Part shown: positions 1 through 12,306 of the stretch, one piece after another
Position numbering within the stretch: position 1 is the first letter of the stretch
Layout of the letters: every line of letters begins with the position of its first letter
The notes under the pieces: model-generated
Told to the model about the DNA's origin: nothing
Seen by the model: the letters and a program-made list of their open reading frames with translations, nothing else
The model's database searches: none
Translations under genes and position numbers: made by a program
Assembly: GCA_016617855.1 (NCBI GenBank)
Contig: JAECUM010092837.1
Coordinates: 62,001 to 126,000 of the forward strand
DNA: 64,000 nt
Direction: 5' to 3'
DNA from: Megalonaias nervosa
Taxonomy: Eukaryota > Mollusca > Bivalvia > Unionida > Unionidae

Positions 1-105
1 GCAGGCAGCTACTTTTCATTCCCTAACCATCAAAGCTTCTCAAAAAAGCCAACTGTCTTTGATCTCAGTGAGTTTGAGCAACTGCTTAATCTACCAAATG
101 TGTGA
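1..105 (+). CDS. C-terminal end of an unidentified plus-strand gene (partial)
   Basis: Reading from base 1, an open frame runs 34 codons to TGA at 103-105. Its composition looks like protein (ends LSEFEQLLNLPNV). A canonical AATAAA lies 26 bp after the stop. I do not recognise the protein. The MBOAT7-like gene on the other strand must continue to the left of this window, so this coding end would lie inside one of its introns. It could be a nested gene, a retrocopy or the tail of a transposon ORF. The frame is open at the window edge, so the true start is not visible. Confidence 0.4.
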   Translation, partial: AGSYFSFPNHQSFSKKPTVFDLSEFEQLLNLPNV

Positions 106-131
106 AGTGTTAACACCTGTTTTTAGGCCTA

Positions 132-137
132 AATAAA
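132..137 (+). other. Polyadenylation signal AATAAA
   Basis: AATAAA lies 26 bp downstream of the TGA of the plus-strand coding end. The position is ordinary for a cleavage signal. The AT-rich context means a chance match is possible. Confidence 0.4.
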
Positions 138-396
138 ACATAGGCCTAACAAATAGTCAGTCCTGTGTTTCCCAGTCATACCAAAGTTTTGATGCATATT
201 AGGGGAACTGCAAAAATTTGGTCACAATTTTGACACATGTGACAATGAGAGAAGAATCGGTGATGATGTAATGTATATGAGGAATTAAAGTGAGAATATA
301 ATAATTTTGTGTGGAACTTTTTATTTATTATTTGTTATTTTTGATTTTGCTAAATAGCTAAACTAAATAAATTTATCTTGGCAGCATACTAATAAT

Positions 397-429
397 TCTA
401 ATAATAATAATACAGGCAAAATAATAATA

Positions 430-460
<31 letters not shown>

Positions 461-464
461 TAAT
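397..464. repeat. (TAA)n microsatellite
   Basis: Imperfect run of TAA/AAT triplets with small interruptions. Confidence 0.85.
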
Positions 465-798
465 GACAATAATTACAATAATGCTTTTTGGTGCATAGCA
501 CATGGATTTGTCATGAACTAAGTTTGAGAGCTGAACCTGCCTTGAGAGGTCACCTGTCTACAAAGACCACTTTGGACTTTTCCCATGGGTGGATGCTGTC
601 GACAGGTTTGACTGTACTTCCATTCAATAACACAAATGTAAAACATGCAAAACTTTCCTAATCAATATTCAATTAACCAGTAAAAAGTTAATGACAAGGA
701 CTATTATTTGTGTCAATGTAATGGAAATAAGATGTTCCATGAGGGGTGTGTGATTGCAAATGACCAGTACAAAAACTGTCCCCAACCCCAAGACATAC

Positions 799-958
799 CT
801 GTGAATAATCCAATATAGCAAAAGGAATACATCCATAAGTCAAGTAAACCGGGTCTCAGTTTGTGATACTCCTTCCTCCTCTTAAATTCCTCATCTGATT
901 CATCTCTTTTTCTCTCCAAATAATAAGCATCATGGACCTCAAAGGCAACACCAACCAT
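799..958 (-). CDS. mboat7: MBOAT7-like acyltransferase, third coding exon
   Basis: Third recognisable exon of a membrane-bound O-acyltransferase of the MBOAT7 (lysophosphatidylinositol acyltransferase) type. On the minus strand the acceptor TTTTTTAG precedes the exon and the donor G|GTATGT follows base 799. The exon encodes MVGVAFEVHDAYY, a charged loop, then a hydrophobic segment ending FCYIGLFTG. This corresponds to the MBOAT7 region where a conserved Val-Ala-x-Glu-Val segment precedes a Tyr-Cys-Tyr-Val/Ile-Gly membrane helix. It joins exon 2 in phase 0 and leaves in phase 1. The family transfers polyunsaturated acyl groups, notably arachidonate, to lyso-PI in the ER membrane. The exons carrying the catalytic Asn and His lie left of the window. 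Confidence 0.8.
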
Positions 959-2650
959 CTAAAAAACATAAAAGCACAGTACCGTATATACTGCCATATC
1001 ATAATGTGCCTGCAGATTAGGGTCTATGTTTATTCTATTGATTACTCCTAACAAACTGCACAGAACCAGATCTGCGAGCACATTACATATTAATAATATG
1101 TAAGACTACTAACTATTTAAATGATTGTCATATAATCAGGTCAATATTCCCAATTTGTATGATGCATACAACTGTGCTATCAGCCAGATATCAGTAAGCT
1201 CATAACTTGGAAAAAATCTGTCACTTTAGAAAATATCACCTCAGACTTTTAAAAATTCCTAACATCATGAAAAAGTATGCATAAATATTTATAACTGGAT
1301 GTTTCATCCATGATGTATTCATTTACTTTTATGAATATATTGCATGTCAAAACTATAAACAGCATAAAAACCAGATCTTCCATCACATATTGTACAGGAA
1401 CAACAGGGTCTACACTATTTTTTCTACTTGTTTTCATGTGAACAGCATCAAACCAGATCTGCCATCTTATAATGCACTTGAAAATCATGGCCTAGAGCAT
1501 CTGTTCTACTCACTGTGACTCTGAACTTAAGGCCAGGGGTGTGGTTACAGCCATGACATATAACTGCTTCAAGTTTCATTAAAATTTCTCCACTGGTTCG
1601 AAAGTTGCAATGATGCAAGTCAGAGTTACATTTCCCTGGCAGTGACCTTCACCCTGAGGCTGAGGGCATGGCTATTCATATGACGTCAATCAGTTATGAC
1701 TTGTAATTGCGGCAAGGATGCATTAAAACTTCAGTGGCTACACTCTGCACAAGGATACAAGTAACAGAATAAAATCCATGCCAAGACATCTTCACGGTAA
1801 ATATAAGTAAAATTTGTATCAGACAAGAAGGATCTAGCAAAATCTATTTAGCTGCATGATATCATAACATCATTTCTGATGAAATGTACATTAGCAATGT
1901 CAATAACTACTCATATGATAGGAACAAAATGTATCTACTTTAAGTAAACAATCACTGATAGGGTACAGCTTTTGAAATATTTTCCCCAAGACTGATATCT
2001 GAAAATCTCTATGCAGAAGCAATAAAGGCAGGCTGAGCTAGGTTCTTCATTATATCATTACATCTAAGGACATAGCAAATGATTTGCTCCCTACTGCCAA
2101 TTTTTAAGTTGTCACTCTGCAGACTGAAATCAGAACTTATTAACAATTTCAGTTTTATGTTTTATGTGCAGGTTTGCCCACTTTTTATTTTTCTGAAATG
2201 TAAACATCACGAGACCTAAACTGGCATGATATCACTCACCTAGGCAGCTGACACATAAATCAGCTGGTGAATGCAAATTCACACTTACATTGAACTGTAG
2301 AGGGAAAAGAAATGCACTGATCACATAGTTTCTACATTGTCTATCAAAGTGATGTAATTTATCTTCATTTCCAGACCTCATATAGGATCACTTTCCCAGC
2401 ATAAAAGGACAAATCATTCATACAACCAGCATTATCACTGGGATCTCTCCCATCCCCTGGGAACTTGGCAATGATTCATAAATTAAACATTGTTCATATT
2501 CCCACCCTTAAATTATGTACACTCACTTGGCATTATAATAAGAGTTAATTGGTAGAGCCATCATGGATTCATGGGTCTGTCCTTACTCGGTCTCGGGACT
2601 GCCCCTGGAGTCATAAAATGGAAACAATTCAGAAATGTACCCATGGAAGC

Positions 2651-2715
2651 AGTGGCAGCTCAGTGGTTAAAGTGTTGGGCACATAACCAAGAAGTTGCAA
2701 GATCAAGTCCCACCA
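2651..2715 (+). repeat. Degenerate tRNA-derived SINE head
   Basis: Contains GTGGCAGCTCAGTGGTTAAA, resembling a pol III A box (GCTCAGTGG), and then GATCAAGTCCCACCA, resembling a B box plus acceptor-like end, 35-40 bp later. The spacing fits a tRNA gene but the cloverleaf is poor, so I read it as an old SINE fragment in the MBOAT7 intron. Confidence 0.5.
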
Positions 2716-3540
2716 TCTGATCTGACTGGCTCAACTATCAAATCTCTCGCATTCATTTTAAGGTCATGGATTTCTTTGCTCTTCATAATTACATTTGGAA
2801 ATGGTTCAAGATGGAAGCATATTGGTTTATATTTTTCTGTATTTACAAAAATACAAAATACGCATTTATAAGTGTCAGTAGTGGCACAATCTATGAAATA
2901 CCTAGACAATAATGCACAATACATGTGATAACATTTTAAAAAATGTTTCAGGTACTTTAATACAGCAAGAATTTCAAATGTCAAACTCTATTTCAGCAAA
3001 CTCATCAAACTTGCTTGAAAATATTTATGAACGTGAAAGTTGTAAAGTTTTTAGCAGCAAACAAAATTATAAATTTTGACATGGTTTTTACATCAAAAAT
3101 CTTTTTCGTAAAGCAAAATATGTAATATAAATCTGATACTGCACTAGGATATATATAATGGATTGTATCAGAGATGCACTAAGTTCTTCAGCATACAGGC
3201 CACATTAGTATTTAATTCCTGAACAGCTTTCAACCATAGCGAAAAAAAGTATTGTCGTGCATCAGAAGTTACTGGTTTAGTTCGGATAAACCCCTTTAAG
3301 GTGTGTTGCTTAGTGGAGTCAGTAAGTTTTGCTGGGCAATTAATAAACTTCTTTAATAGCTATCAATATTTTCTGCATGGGAAAGAATTCTGCATAACCC
3401 CAAAAATATGATTCTGAATAGCTTCTTTTCACTGATTATGTAATGAAAGAATCATTTCAAGTTTTCTCTACGTTTGTTTTTTTTATTTTCATCCATGTCT
3501 GATATCAGCACTATCTGTCCAGTAGTGAAATGTATTAGCA

Positions 3541-3832
3541 GGGGGACTAATTTTAACAATGTAATACTTACCTGTCACTACTGCCACTTAACTTCCTGGA
3601 TGCTAAATCCCCTCATTTGAGCTTGTAATTCCAACATCCCATTATATGGAATGTTCTAAAAATCTAGAGCAGAGAGAACCTAGAACCAGTCTGACTACAT
3701 CATCAGCTCAAGTGGTATACTCTTCCTCTTTGATTTGCACCCAGGCTACACTTGGGCCATCAAAGCAGCATGAGAGGAAGGAATCTTGTAATAGTGACAG
3801 GTAAGAATTAAATTATTAAAATTAGTTCCCCC
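3541..3832. mobile_element. Short non-autonomous element with ~39-bp terminal inverted repeats
   Basis: The left arm at 3541-3579 (GGGGGACTAATTTTAACAAT...) is matched in reverse complement at 3793-3832 with a few differences. The ~290-bp span has no coding capacity. It looks like a MITE in the large MBOAT7 intron. I could not identify a target-site duplication. Confidence 0.5.
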
Positions 3833-4559
3833 TTCACCAAAGCAGCGTTTTAATAGCAGTAGTACATACATATCACTATTGCCTTGCTGAAAAAAAACTG
3901 GTATAAAATTAATAAATTCACCCTTACAGTAGGTGTCTACTACTGTAAGTTGGCAGCAGATTGGGTCAATTTGTGTTGTAACTATTAAGTCCAAGGAAAA
4001 AATGCCTTCACACTGGTGTGCCAAAAACTGATGGGAAAAGAATAAATAACGTGACTGCCAACATCACTCTCATGACATCCTCTGATGATGAATGATTAAA
4101 CTGGCCAATGAAGTAGCAACAGCTCTGACTTCATGGGCTTTACTTCTCATGATAGAAAGGTCCCTCTCAGTGAGGCACTGAAAATCCCCCTTGACAAGGT
4201 CATTCCACTCAGAATGGCAGATGCTGAAATATCAGCAGAATCCTTAATAGATAGGATCAGACACTTTCCTACCATTTCTTCTCCCTTCTGTTGCAGCCAA
4301 ATAATTCTCTAACCGGGCAAAAAAGTCTATCCCCTGCACAGATATAACTGAGACTGTGGATTTTATAGGGAGTGGGGCTGCTGAAGGAAGCAGGATTTTC
4401 ACCAAAATAAAGCTACTGACATTGGAGAGAAACCAACTTGTAACTTCTGCTTAACACCCTTTTTCTAAAGACAAGGCATGAAGCTTTCTCCTTCTCTTTA
4501 CAGATGATAACAAAAGGAAAAAGTTTAAGGGAAGATTCTTCAAGGAAGCCTCAACCACT

Positions 4560-4870
4560 CGGGGTCTGACCAAGGTTATACTTGGAATTTTGACCTAAAA
4601 CCTTGGAGGTCCGAAGTTTTTCCATGGTTTTCCTAGGAAAACCTAGGAAACCTCGGACAATGCTGATATTTTGTCCAAGGTTTTATAAGCAAACGTCGGA
4701 CATTATCTCATACATTTAAAAAAACCTAGGAAAGACCTTGGACAAAGCCTTGGACATGAGAACTTAGTTTATTTTTGCCTTGGAAAAACCTCAGAAATAA
4801 GAACTTAGTCATTTTTTAGCTTGGACATAGCTTGGAAATGTAGACTTAGAAATTTTTTAGCTAGGAAATG
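4560..4870. repeat. CCTTGGA/CCTAGG-rich degenerate repeat block (left copy)
   Basis: Repeated ACCTTGGA, CCTAGGAAA and CCTCGGAC words, the same vocabulary as the block at 9230-9720. The two blocks bracket about 4.4 kb and could be subterminal repeats of one DNA transposon. Confidence 0.5.
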
Positions 4871-6434
4871 GACTTGGTCTGTTTTAATTGTGCACTTAGA
4901 GATTTCTATATATTTATTCAGAAAGTATTTTTACAGTTTATTAAAAATGAATAATGTCTATCATTACCAAAACAACTAAAAAGTCTAGGATTTGAATTAA
5001 GAAATTGACTTAATTAATGTTGATTGATTGATATGGGTTTTACAGTGTACCATCTCAGTTCAGGCAACATGGTGCCAAACAGGATCACTATTTTGGTTTC
5101 ACATCTTATTTACATGGAGGTAAAAATATGAGATAAAGAAATCAAAACCCATATTCATGCTGAAATCCCCCAGTTAGAAAAATTCTTAGCATTCATACAC
5201 TTTTAATCACTTCATACAATCATGTTAGTGTAACACAGTGGTCTCAGTTAATTTCTAATGCCCAGTAACCACACAGGACAACTGTAAAAATATATTTTCT
5301 AACAACTGAATCTAAAGTAAAATCTTCAATGCTTAAAGGGTCACATGACATGTTTCTTAAAATTTGTGTTTGTGTGTTAGTTAAAGGAATAATAATTTAA
5401 AGTACAGTTTAGAAAGATAATAAACTATTACAGTATTAGTGTAAAAATGTTTTCTGAAAAATTGCATGGCACTGTTTATTTTGTCACATTAGTTACAGAA
5501 TAATAATTATAAATATACAACTGGGACTGAAAAAAATTCCATGGATGATTGGCATGGCACCATTTTTAATTATCATTTTTCATATGACAACTGATAATAA
5601 CCACAGTTATACTGAAGTTTAATTCCTTTCAAAATCATTTGGGAAGAATGCAGCAAACACTTGATTCTGTTTTCTGACAACAAAAGCACATATGATCCAT
5701 TTGGGGATTTTACAAATATAAAAATTTACAAAGAAAATTGGCTTTTGATGTTTAAATAAAATGAAAAATGACCTCAAAAGTTATTGATGACATAAATTTG
5801 AACAATGTTTTCAGTCTGAGTTTAAACCAGTGTAAGATTTTTTATTTGCAATTACTTCATATACAATTCAAGTATTCATGAAATATAGACAAACAAGGTA
5901 CTGTAAAAGACATTTTCATAGTAAAAAGGCAACATTTGTAATCCACATTTAAGCTTTGCAAAGCCACATCTATCCTTTCAATGATCAAGTAAACATGTCA
6001 ATAGTTAAATTGTTTGTCAATAGTTAAATCATGAGTGGTAAAGGATCAAGTAAAAAACGCAAGCTTGTGTTAATGTACTTGTAGTCTATAAAGATTTTAA
6101 TTTATACACAAAAATTCTAACACCGGAAGATGAACTCTTACTCTACATTTCCTTTGGACACAAAAAGTTTTCCAACTGCAAATAATGGCAAGTTTATCTG
6201 TGGAGAAGATATCGTGGAACTTCAGCAGCTACTTCTCCAATTGATTTCTTTTCTTCAAATGCAATTGTAAATGAATTCTGCTTCTTGATCTTGCTTGTCT
6301 TAAAAAGACTGATAATGTCTGTGCTTTGTTAAAGCCTCCTTTGTTTATATGTTTATGAGACCACCCCCACCCCACCCCATGTGCAATTCCTATTGCACTG
6401 GTTTTAAAAGAAGGGTAGGATAGGTAGATAGTTG
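4871..6434. other. AT-rich intronic DNA, nothing recognised
   Basis: Between the CCTAGG-rich block and the poly-G tract there is only AT-rich sequence. I found no coding exon with splice sites and no recognisable repeat in this part of the MBOAT7-like intron. Confidence 0.5.
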
Positions 6435-6458
6435 GGGGGGGGGGTTTGTTGTTTTTTT

Positions 6459-6500
<42 letters not shown>
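6435..6500. repeat. Poly-G tract followed by (TA)n microsatellite
   Basis: A run of G is followed by a T run and about 18 TA dinucleotides. Open frames here encode only Ile-Tyr repeats and are not genes. Confidence 0.9.
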
Positions 6501-6504
<4 letters not shown>

Positions 6505-6550
6505 CCACATACATTAAAAAATAACATGCATTTAAAGTGTTGGTATAAAG

Positions 6551-6587
6551 CAATTTGATATACCAATACTATTGGTATATCAAATTG
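6551..6587. repeat. 18-bp perfect inverted repeat
   Basis: CAATTTGATATACCAATA and its exact reverse complement are separated by a single base. It could form a cruciform or RNA hairpin within the MBOAT7 intron. Confidence 0.9.
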
Positions 6588-7118
6588 TGATCCACCCATG
6601 GCGCAATAATACGCATATATAAACATTCTCGCGAGCGTCTGCAGTTGATATTAGATCAATGATCAATTTCCACACATTAGTCAACAGTGACGTATGAAAA
6701 ATAATGATGAAAAGTATTAATAATCCCCGTTTTCTAAATAAACTTAATATGGTACACATTTTCATCACAATCCTTTCTGCTTTCTGTTCTCCCCTCCCCT
6801 CTCATGCATAACGGACAAACTGCGCAGAAATGTGGAGTGAGAGAGAAAAGAAATTTGGGCTGGATTAAAACCTTGAAACAGAAATTACACCAAGTAACCT
6901 ACAAGAATATGATTCGTCGTAACGATACGTGTGCACTTTCCTTGGGATTTATCAACAGTGTTTATCAATGATACAATGTTGCAAACCAGTAAATTCCTCG
7001 GTTACGTGGTACACATACTGTGATATATTTAATGTTATGTTTTTTTTGTTTTTTCTTAAACATACCATAATGTTCTAAAAAATCGATTATTATTATTTAA
7101 ATATGAAAATGTCCAAAG

Positions 7119-7264
7119 GTCTCTCTCTCTCTCTCTCTCTCTCTCTTGACCATCGTAGCAGGATACGGGCTAAAATCTATGAAATGGCAAACGTAGAGGA
7201 TTTTCCGACAATATCTCTGGAGTTATGAATGATGGTAAAAGTTAAGTCAAACCGACCAAAGGAT

Positions 7265-7298
<34 letters not shown>

Positions 7299-7330
7299 CA
7301 GACAGACAGACAGAGTTTTAAAGTCAAACC

Positions 7331-7383
<53 letters not shown>
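7119..7383. repeat. (CT)n and (GA)n/(CAGA)n microsatellites
   Basis: A CT run near 7119-7146 is followed by compound GA, CAGAGA and CAGA arrays at 7264-7383. The words AAGTCAAACCGAC occur before each GA array, which suggests a small segmental duplication carrying the microsatellite. Confidence 0.9.
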
Positions 7384-7387
<4 letters not shown>

Positions 7388-7870
7388 GGGTCGGTTGTAC
7401 TGTTGCTAAAGCAGAATAATGACTTAGATCAACTGTAAATATATTAAAATATTTTAATTACCTCTTGTTGGTTCGTCAGTTGGTTTAGTTTCTATTCCAC
7501 ATTAATTTCCATGCGCCTGAAGGTGAATGGCATTGCGTTCATTTGAATGGTGTAGCTATCCAAGTCTTGCTACTGCTCTACTTTTATTATTAAAACCATC
7601 TTTCATGTTTAAATCATAAGTGTGTATTATATTGATTTAATCAATGTGGAGAAAAATAGAATACAAGAAAAGAAAACAATCAACTTATCAATATGCAGAG
7701 GTGATTGTAAATAGCTACTACGGCAGAGAACTACATTTTGTAGCGGACACACTCGGGGATGTGAGGAGTTCATTCACTAGGTCAATACATGGCTGCCTGA
7801 AGTAAATCTGAACTCCGTTCAAAGGGCAAATATATGTATTTGTATGTGATATAAATAAAATATATGTACA

Positions 7871-8002
7871 GTATGTACGCTGTATCAATGATATACCACT
7901 CGTTGTATAAATTTTTCATTAAAAGGAAACTCAGCAAGCTTTGTTTCCTTTTAATGAAAAATTTATACATCTCGTGGTATATCATTGATACAGCATACAT
8001 AC
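7871..8002. repeat. Foldback element, 60-bp arms
   Basis: Arms 7871-7930 and 7943-8002 are reverse complements at about 56 of 60 positions, with a 12-bp loop. It is flanked on the right by a (TA)n tract, as often seen for TA-targeting MITEs. The mirror-image ORFs on both strands here simply reflect the palindrome. Confidence 0.85.
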
Positions 8003-8010
8003 TATACATA

Positions 8011-8011
8011 T

Positions 8012-8071
<60 letters not shown>
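8011..8071. repeat. (TA)n microsatellite
   Basis: Nearly pure TA repeat directly after the foldback. Confidence 0.9.
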
Positions 8072-8073
<2 letters not shown>

Positions 8074-9229
8074 TGTAATAAGCACTTCAAGTTCTGTTGG
8101 GAATTTTATTTTTATTTTTAATCTTTTTATTTTTTATTTTTAACCTGATGAAAAAGTGCAAGGGTCAGCAGCTTAAACAGGGATCGGGAACTTTTTTGTG
8201 TGCCTGATATTGCACTTCCAGTCTGTGACGATCGGAATCTGGGAAACAATTTTATCTTATGAAAAAAAAATTGAGATAATTGAAGGACCCCACGTAATAC
8301 TCATAGCAGGTGCTTATCTACTTACTGCTTTTAAATTTAAAAAAAAATATTGAGAAGTTGTGGAAAGTTCCAGGAAATATTTCTTTTGCCTTCTTCCATT
8401 GGTTGCAGAGCATGGAATTATCCAATCACAGCAGCCAATTCATCAATCTATCTTGTACACGCCAAAATAATAAATTCGAAAGTGGTCTGTTGAAAGTAAA
8501 CTGGTCTGTGACAACTTGCATTATAAAGGCGTGGATTCATCAATCATCATGAACATGCTTGCGTTATTTATGATAATCCTGTTACCAGAAATGTTCTTAG
8601 CCACCTAAATATTGCTCAGCCAAGAAAGGCAATCAAAGATCACAAAGTCGGCGATTTGGTATCAGCAAGGTTACTGTGTTTTGGGATTACAGAAGGAATT
8701 ATTGGAAGGATTAGGGGTAAGTTCGTTTATTTTTTTAAATTATATTACATTAAATTTGAAAAGGATAAGAACATTTATTGGCTCTCGTTTCATAGCACAG
8801 GCACTTGATTCCAGCTTTTTAAAGGTTAATACCTTGTTTTCAGAACTAAAGGATTCCAAACATGATTTGTAAATTTAAGGCTACCAATAACAGTTATGTT
8901 ATGTGTACTATTTGTTTTTTTAATTCATCACATTTTATATTTTCAACCAGTATTTTTTTTTTTTGCAGGACTGATCCAAAAGAAATGGCAGAGTATCAAA
9001 GAGGTGATGATAAACAAGAAAATCAATGAAGTGCTAAAACCATCAAGAAACCAGAATATAAATAGATGGATTTTCAAAATTAAATGGACAATTTGGCACT
9101 GAAGGAACCTTATGGGCATTCTTGATATTCAGACCTTTTAAAATTTTATTTGTACATGTTGAACAAATTAAAAATAAAATGTATTCTTATATTCTGTAAT
9201 ATTTGCTTTAATTCTTGGTCTGATGTTTT

Positions 9230-9720
9230 ATGCTAGGAAGGTGTCCTCGGAATGCTCGGATGATATGTCCTAGGAATCCTCTGACAATATGTCCTAGGAA
9301 TCCTCGGATGATGTGTCCTAGGAAACGTCGGACAATATGTCCAAGGAATCCTTGGACAATGTGTCCTAGGAAACCTTGGACGAGGTGTCCTAGGAAACCT
9401 TGGACAGTATGTCCAAGGAATCCCTGGACGATGTGTCCTAGGAAACCTCGGATGATATGTCCAAGGAATTCTCAGAATGCTTGTAATCCTCGGACAATAT
9501 GTCCGAGGATTCCTAGGAAACCTTGGAGTATTGGTTACAACAAACCTTGGAAGTCCAAGGTCAACCTCGGACATTGAGAATAAAAACCTTGGACATTGGT
9601 ATAAAAAAATTTTGTCCTTGGACTATTACCTCAAAAAATCAGCAACCAATACTCCAAGGTTTTTCCTAGGAAAATTTGTCCAAGGTTTCCTACGAAACCT
9701 CGGAATATGTACAGCCGGGA
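9230..9720. repeat. 24-bp minisatellite plus degenerate CCTAGG/CCTTGG block
   Basis: From about 9267 to 9475 there are roughly nine head-to-tail 24-bp units of the form TGTCCTAGGAAACCTTGGAC + 4 bases. Each contains internal palindromes (CCTAGG, CCTTGG, TCCNNGGA). The 24-bp period is a multiple of three, so both strands stay open with an octapeptide repeat. These are not genes. The rest, to 9720, has the same words without periodicity and resembles the block at 4560-4870. Confidence 0.85.
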
Positions 9721-10729
9721 AGATTCCATTTAAGCATTATGAGCAATATACCAGTTTCTGCAGCTCAAAATACCTGATAAAACTGTCAAGATGCGGGCCC
9801 AAAACAATGGCAAGACCCTTAGAGAATTTCAGCATGTTGGACTGGGCCATCCTATAGCACTTGATTGTAGAAACCAAACAGTCTTTGTCTTTGAACTGGA
9901 ACAGAAGGTCTCAGAGAGGGAAATCTAGATTAATGTATTTACAACTGCACCGATTGCACAAGATTCTCCACTTCTGCATCACAGATCATGGACACAGACC
10001 ATCTCATAGTCTGAACAATGCAGACTGCAACCTTGCTCAAAACTTGTCCCAATGGATAGATTGATTGATAAGACAACCATGGAGGTGGAGAATCTGTGGG
10101 CTGTTGTGGAAATGACAACCTTCTATCTAGAAATAGGTCGAAAAGACTGTTGCACTACAATCAGTGAGGCCAAACGAGGTCTATCAAACTAAAGTGAGCA
10201 GTAGGTTATGACTTTATGGAACACTTCCAGAATTGTTTTTTAACAAACTGGTGTTTATAAGAAATTTGTTTTTGTTTTGTTTTAATGGCTACAACCACTG
10301 TGGAAATTCAAGCGAAGTTTATTTAACAAGGATACACTGAGGCTGTCATCCTGAATTGGCTGTGTGGATAGTGAAACTGACTGGCTTGAATTACAGTCAG
10401 ACACTCAAACAACTGAATTACTGCAACTCCCCCCCAGGACCCAGTTTTAACAAAGGACAGCTCTATTTCAATAAATGCCTAGACATATAAGAAACACCCT
10501 TTGTTCAGTCAGCCTTTTTATTTAGCCAGAAAGTAATAATTATTTTACACCAAGTTGAATCTAAAAATCTTTTAACACTGACCTTAATCTAAGGTATGCA
10601 CAGATGCATGGACATGCACATGGACACTAAAGAGATCACAAGGCATGCTCAATAACAGAATAGAAAGACAATTAAAATATGAAAAAACTTCTTTGGGACA
10701 AACTAAATCTTTCAAGCTCTGATACCTAC
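9721..10729. other. Intronic DNA, nothing recognised
   Basis: Short open frames exist but have no family resemblance and no splice context. It is the exon-2-proximal part of the MBOAT7-like intron. Confidence 0.5.
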
Positions 10730-10856
10730 CCGAAGCGTGTTGAACAACTGCAAAGCATTTGCCAGTGGTGATGGTTTCGGAAGTCCAAAGTAATCAGCAG
10801 TTCGAAAGAATACAAGGTATCCAAAGCACCATATGAAACTGGCCACATAACACCAT
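10730..10856 (-). CDS. mboat7: MBOAT7-like acyltransferase, second coding exon
   Basis: A 127-bp exon on the minus strand with acceptor TTTATAG before base 10856 and donor CGG|GTAGGT after base 10730. It encodes a transmembrane stretch (ASFIWCFGYLVFFRTADYFG) followed by a proline-rich loop and ANALQLFNTLR. This order, a Tyr-Leu-x-Phe-Phe-Arg membrane helix and then Asn-Ala-x-Gln-Leu, is characteristic of MBOAT7. It enters in phase 2 from exon 1 and leaves in phase 0 to exon 3. Together the three exons give a continuous protein of about 165 residues without a stop, which strongly supports the splice sites. The intron to exon 3 is almost 10 kb and full of repeats. Confidence 0.85.
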
Positions 10857-12306
10857 CTATAAAATTTAAAGAAAAATGAATATGCAACTTCCTACATATT
10901 TTAGTTTTGAGAAAGTTTCTGAGGAATATAATTCTAATAATTTCAACTACCAGTACAGGAACAAATGTAATTCAGTGTCTGTTGACAATCATCTTGTGCA
11001 TAAAATACTGACAAAAATGAATGAAAAAGCAAAACCAAAATCAATGAATATGTACAATACACAAAATACAAAACTGATGCATATCAGATTTTGATTCAAC
11101 TATATAGTTTAATTTTGTACCTGTCTGGCAAAATGTAAAAAAAAAGAAAGAATGCAAAATGCATGTTTGACTAAGATGGCTGGGCAGATTCATTTCTCAT
11201 TGGATGGCAAATCAACATTATTTGTATTGAATCAAAAGTGCTTCAAGCCAGGATGAGGATCCTATAAAATTCTGTCTAGCACTTTTTGAGAAGTCATTTA
11301 AAGGTTTCTGGCTGTTAGCCATATTGTATTATCTGTATGAAATTAAAAGTGCTACAAACCACGTTGTCTATCTAATTCTGTTGAGTACCTTTTTTTAAGT
11401 AGTCAATTAAATGTTTTTTCTTTTATTTTTTCACAAATGACAGTCTTGTTGGAATGCAGTTCCACATCAATTTGTGCCAACTTTGAAGCCTTCATACGAG
11501 AATGCTTCTGTCATTTGTAATTCCAAGTTGTTGCATGCAGTTTCTGAAGAAAAGGCTTATTGTCATGCAACAACTGAAATTTCAGATGGTTCATGAGCAA
11601 TGGTAGCTGAGGAATGCTAAAGTTAGTTAATTTAAGGTAAGTTTTCTTTAATAAAATGGCTATTTCTGATAACATTTGACCAAATGTGACCAGTCATTTG
11701 TTTCATGAAAGAAAATGGACAGTTTAAACTGATTAGGCCACAATGAGGGCCCGAAATTATGAATTATTTTTTCTTATATCAGTAATGCAGTGTCATCAAA
11801 ATAACTTTTTAACTGATAGTGCCTATATTTCACTGATTCTGCTAAAGTCCAACATAAGCAGTTCAATTTCTAATTCAACATTCATTCATAGTGAACGTAA
11901 CTCAAAAACAAATTTCTCCAAGAAGACAAATGAATGAAGAACCCAGTGCACTTCGTACTTCGCAGAATACCCTGTACCCGATGCAAGCACATCGCAGCTC
12001 TTCAAGCATCATGAATATCAGGGTCAACCTATTACACAGTAAAACTAGTTTGAGACGAAGCAAAATACATGCAAGCTGTCTCGTGCTGCTCGAAGTCTTC
12101 AAATCCAAGCAGGTTTCCTAATCACTATTCGCTTTAAGATTTAAGAGAAATTAACGTTCTATGAGACTTTATCTTCTTGTTATCTCAAATTCTGGCGACA
12201 TCCAAATCTAATAGTTATGATGGGGCTGGGGTGTAGCTCGAGGGTCGGTCATGGTTGACGTCATACACTGTAGAAATAGTCTAGGTCATGTAAAGTATAG
12301 ACGCAC
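10857..12306 (-). other. MBOAT7-like intron 1
   Basis: Intron between donor AG|GTGCGT (12306) and acceptor TATAG (10857). AT-rich. Short ORFs on both strands are not recognisable. Confidence 0.65.

Noticed and set aside
7782..8121. Mirror-image ORFs on both strands
   Set aside because: They are the two strands of the foldback plus a (TA)n tract.
9230..9577. Overlapping 115- and 113-codon ORFs on both strands
   Set aside because: Both are produced by the 24-bp tandem repeat, whose period is a multiple of three. No start context or family.
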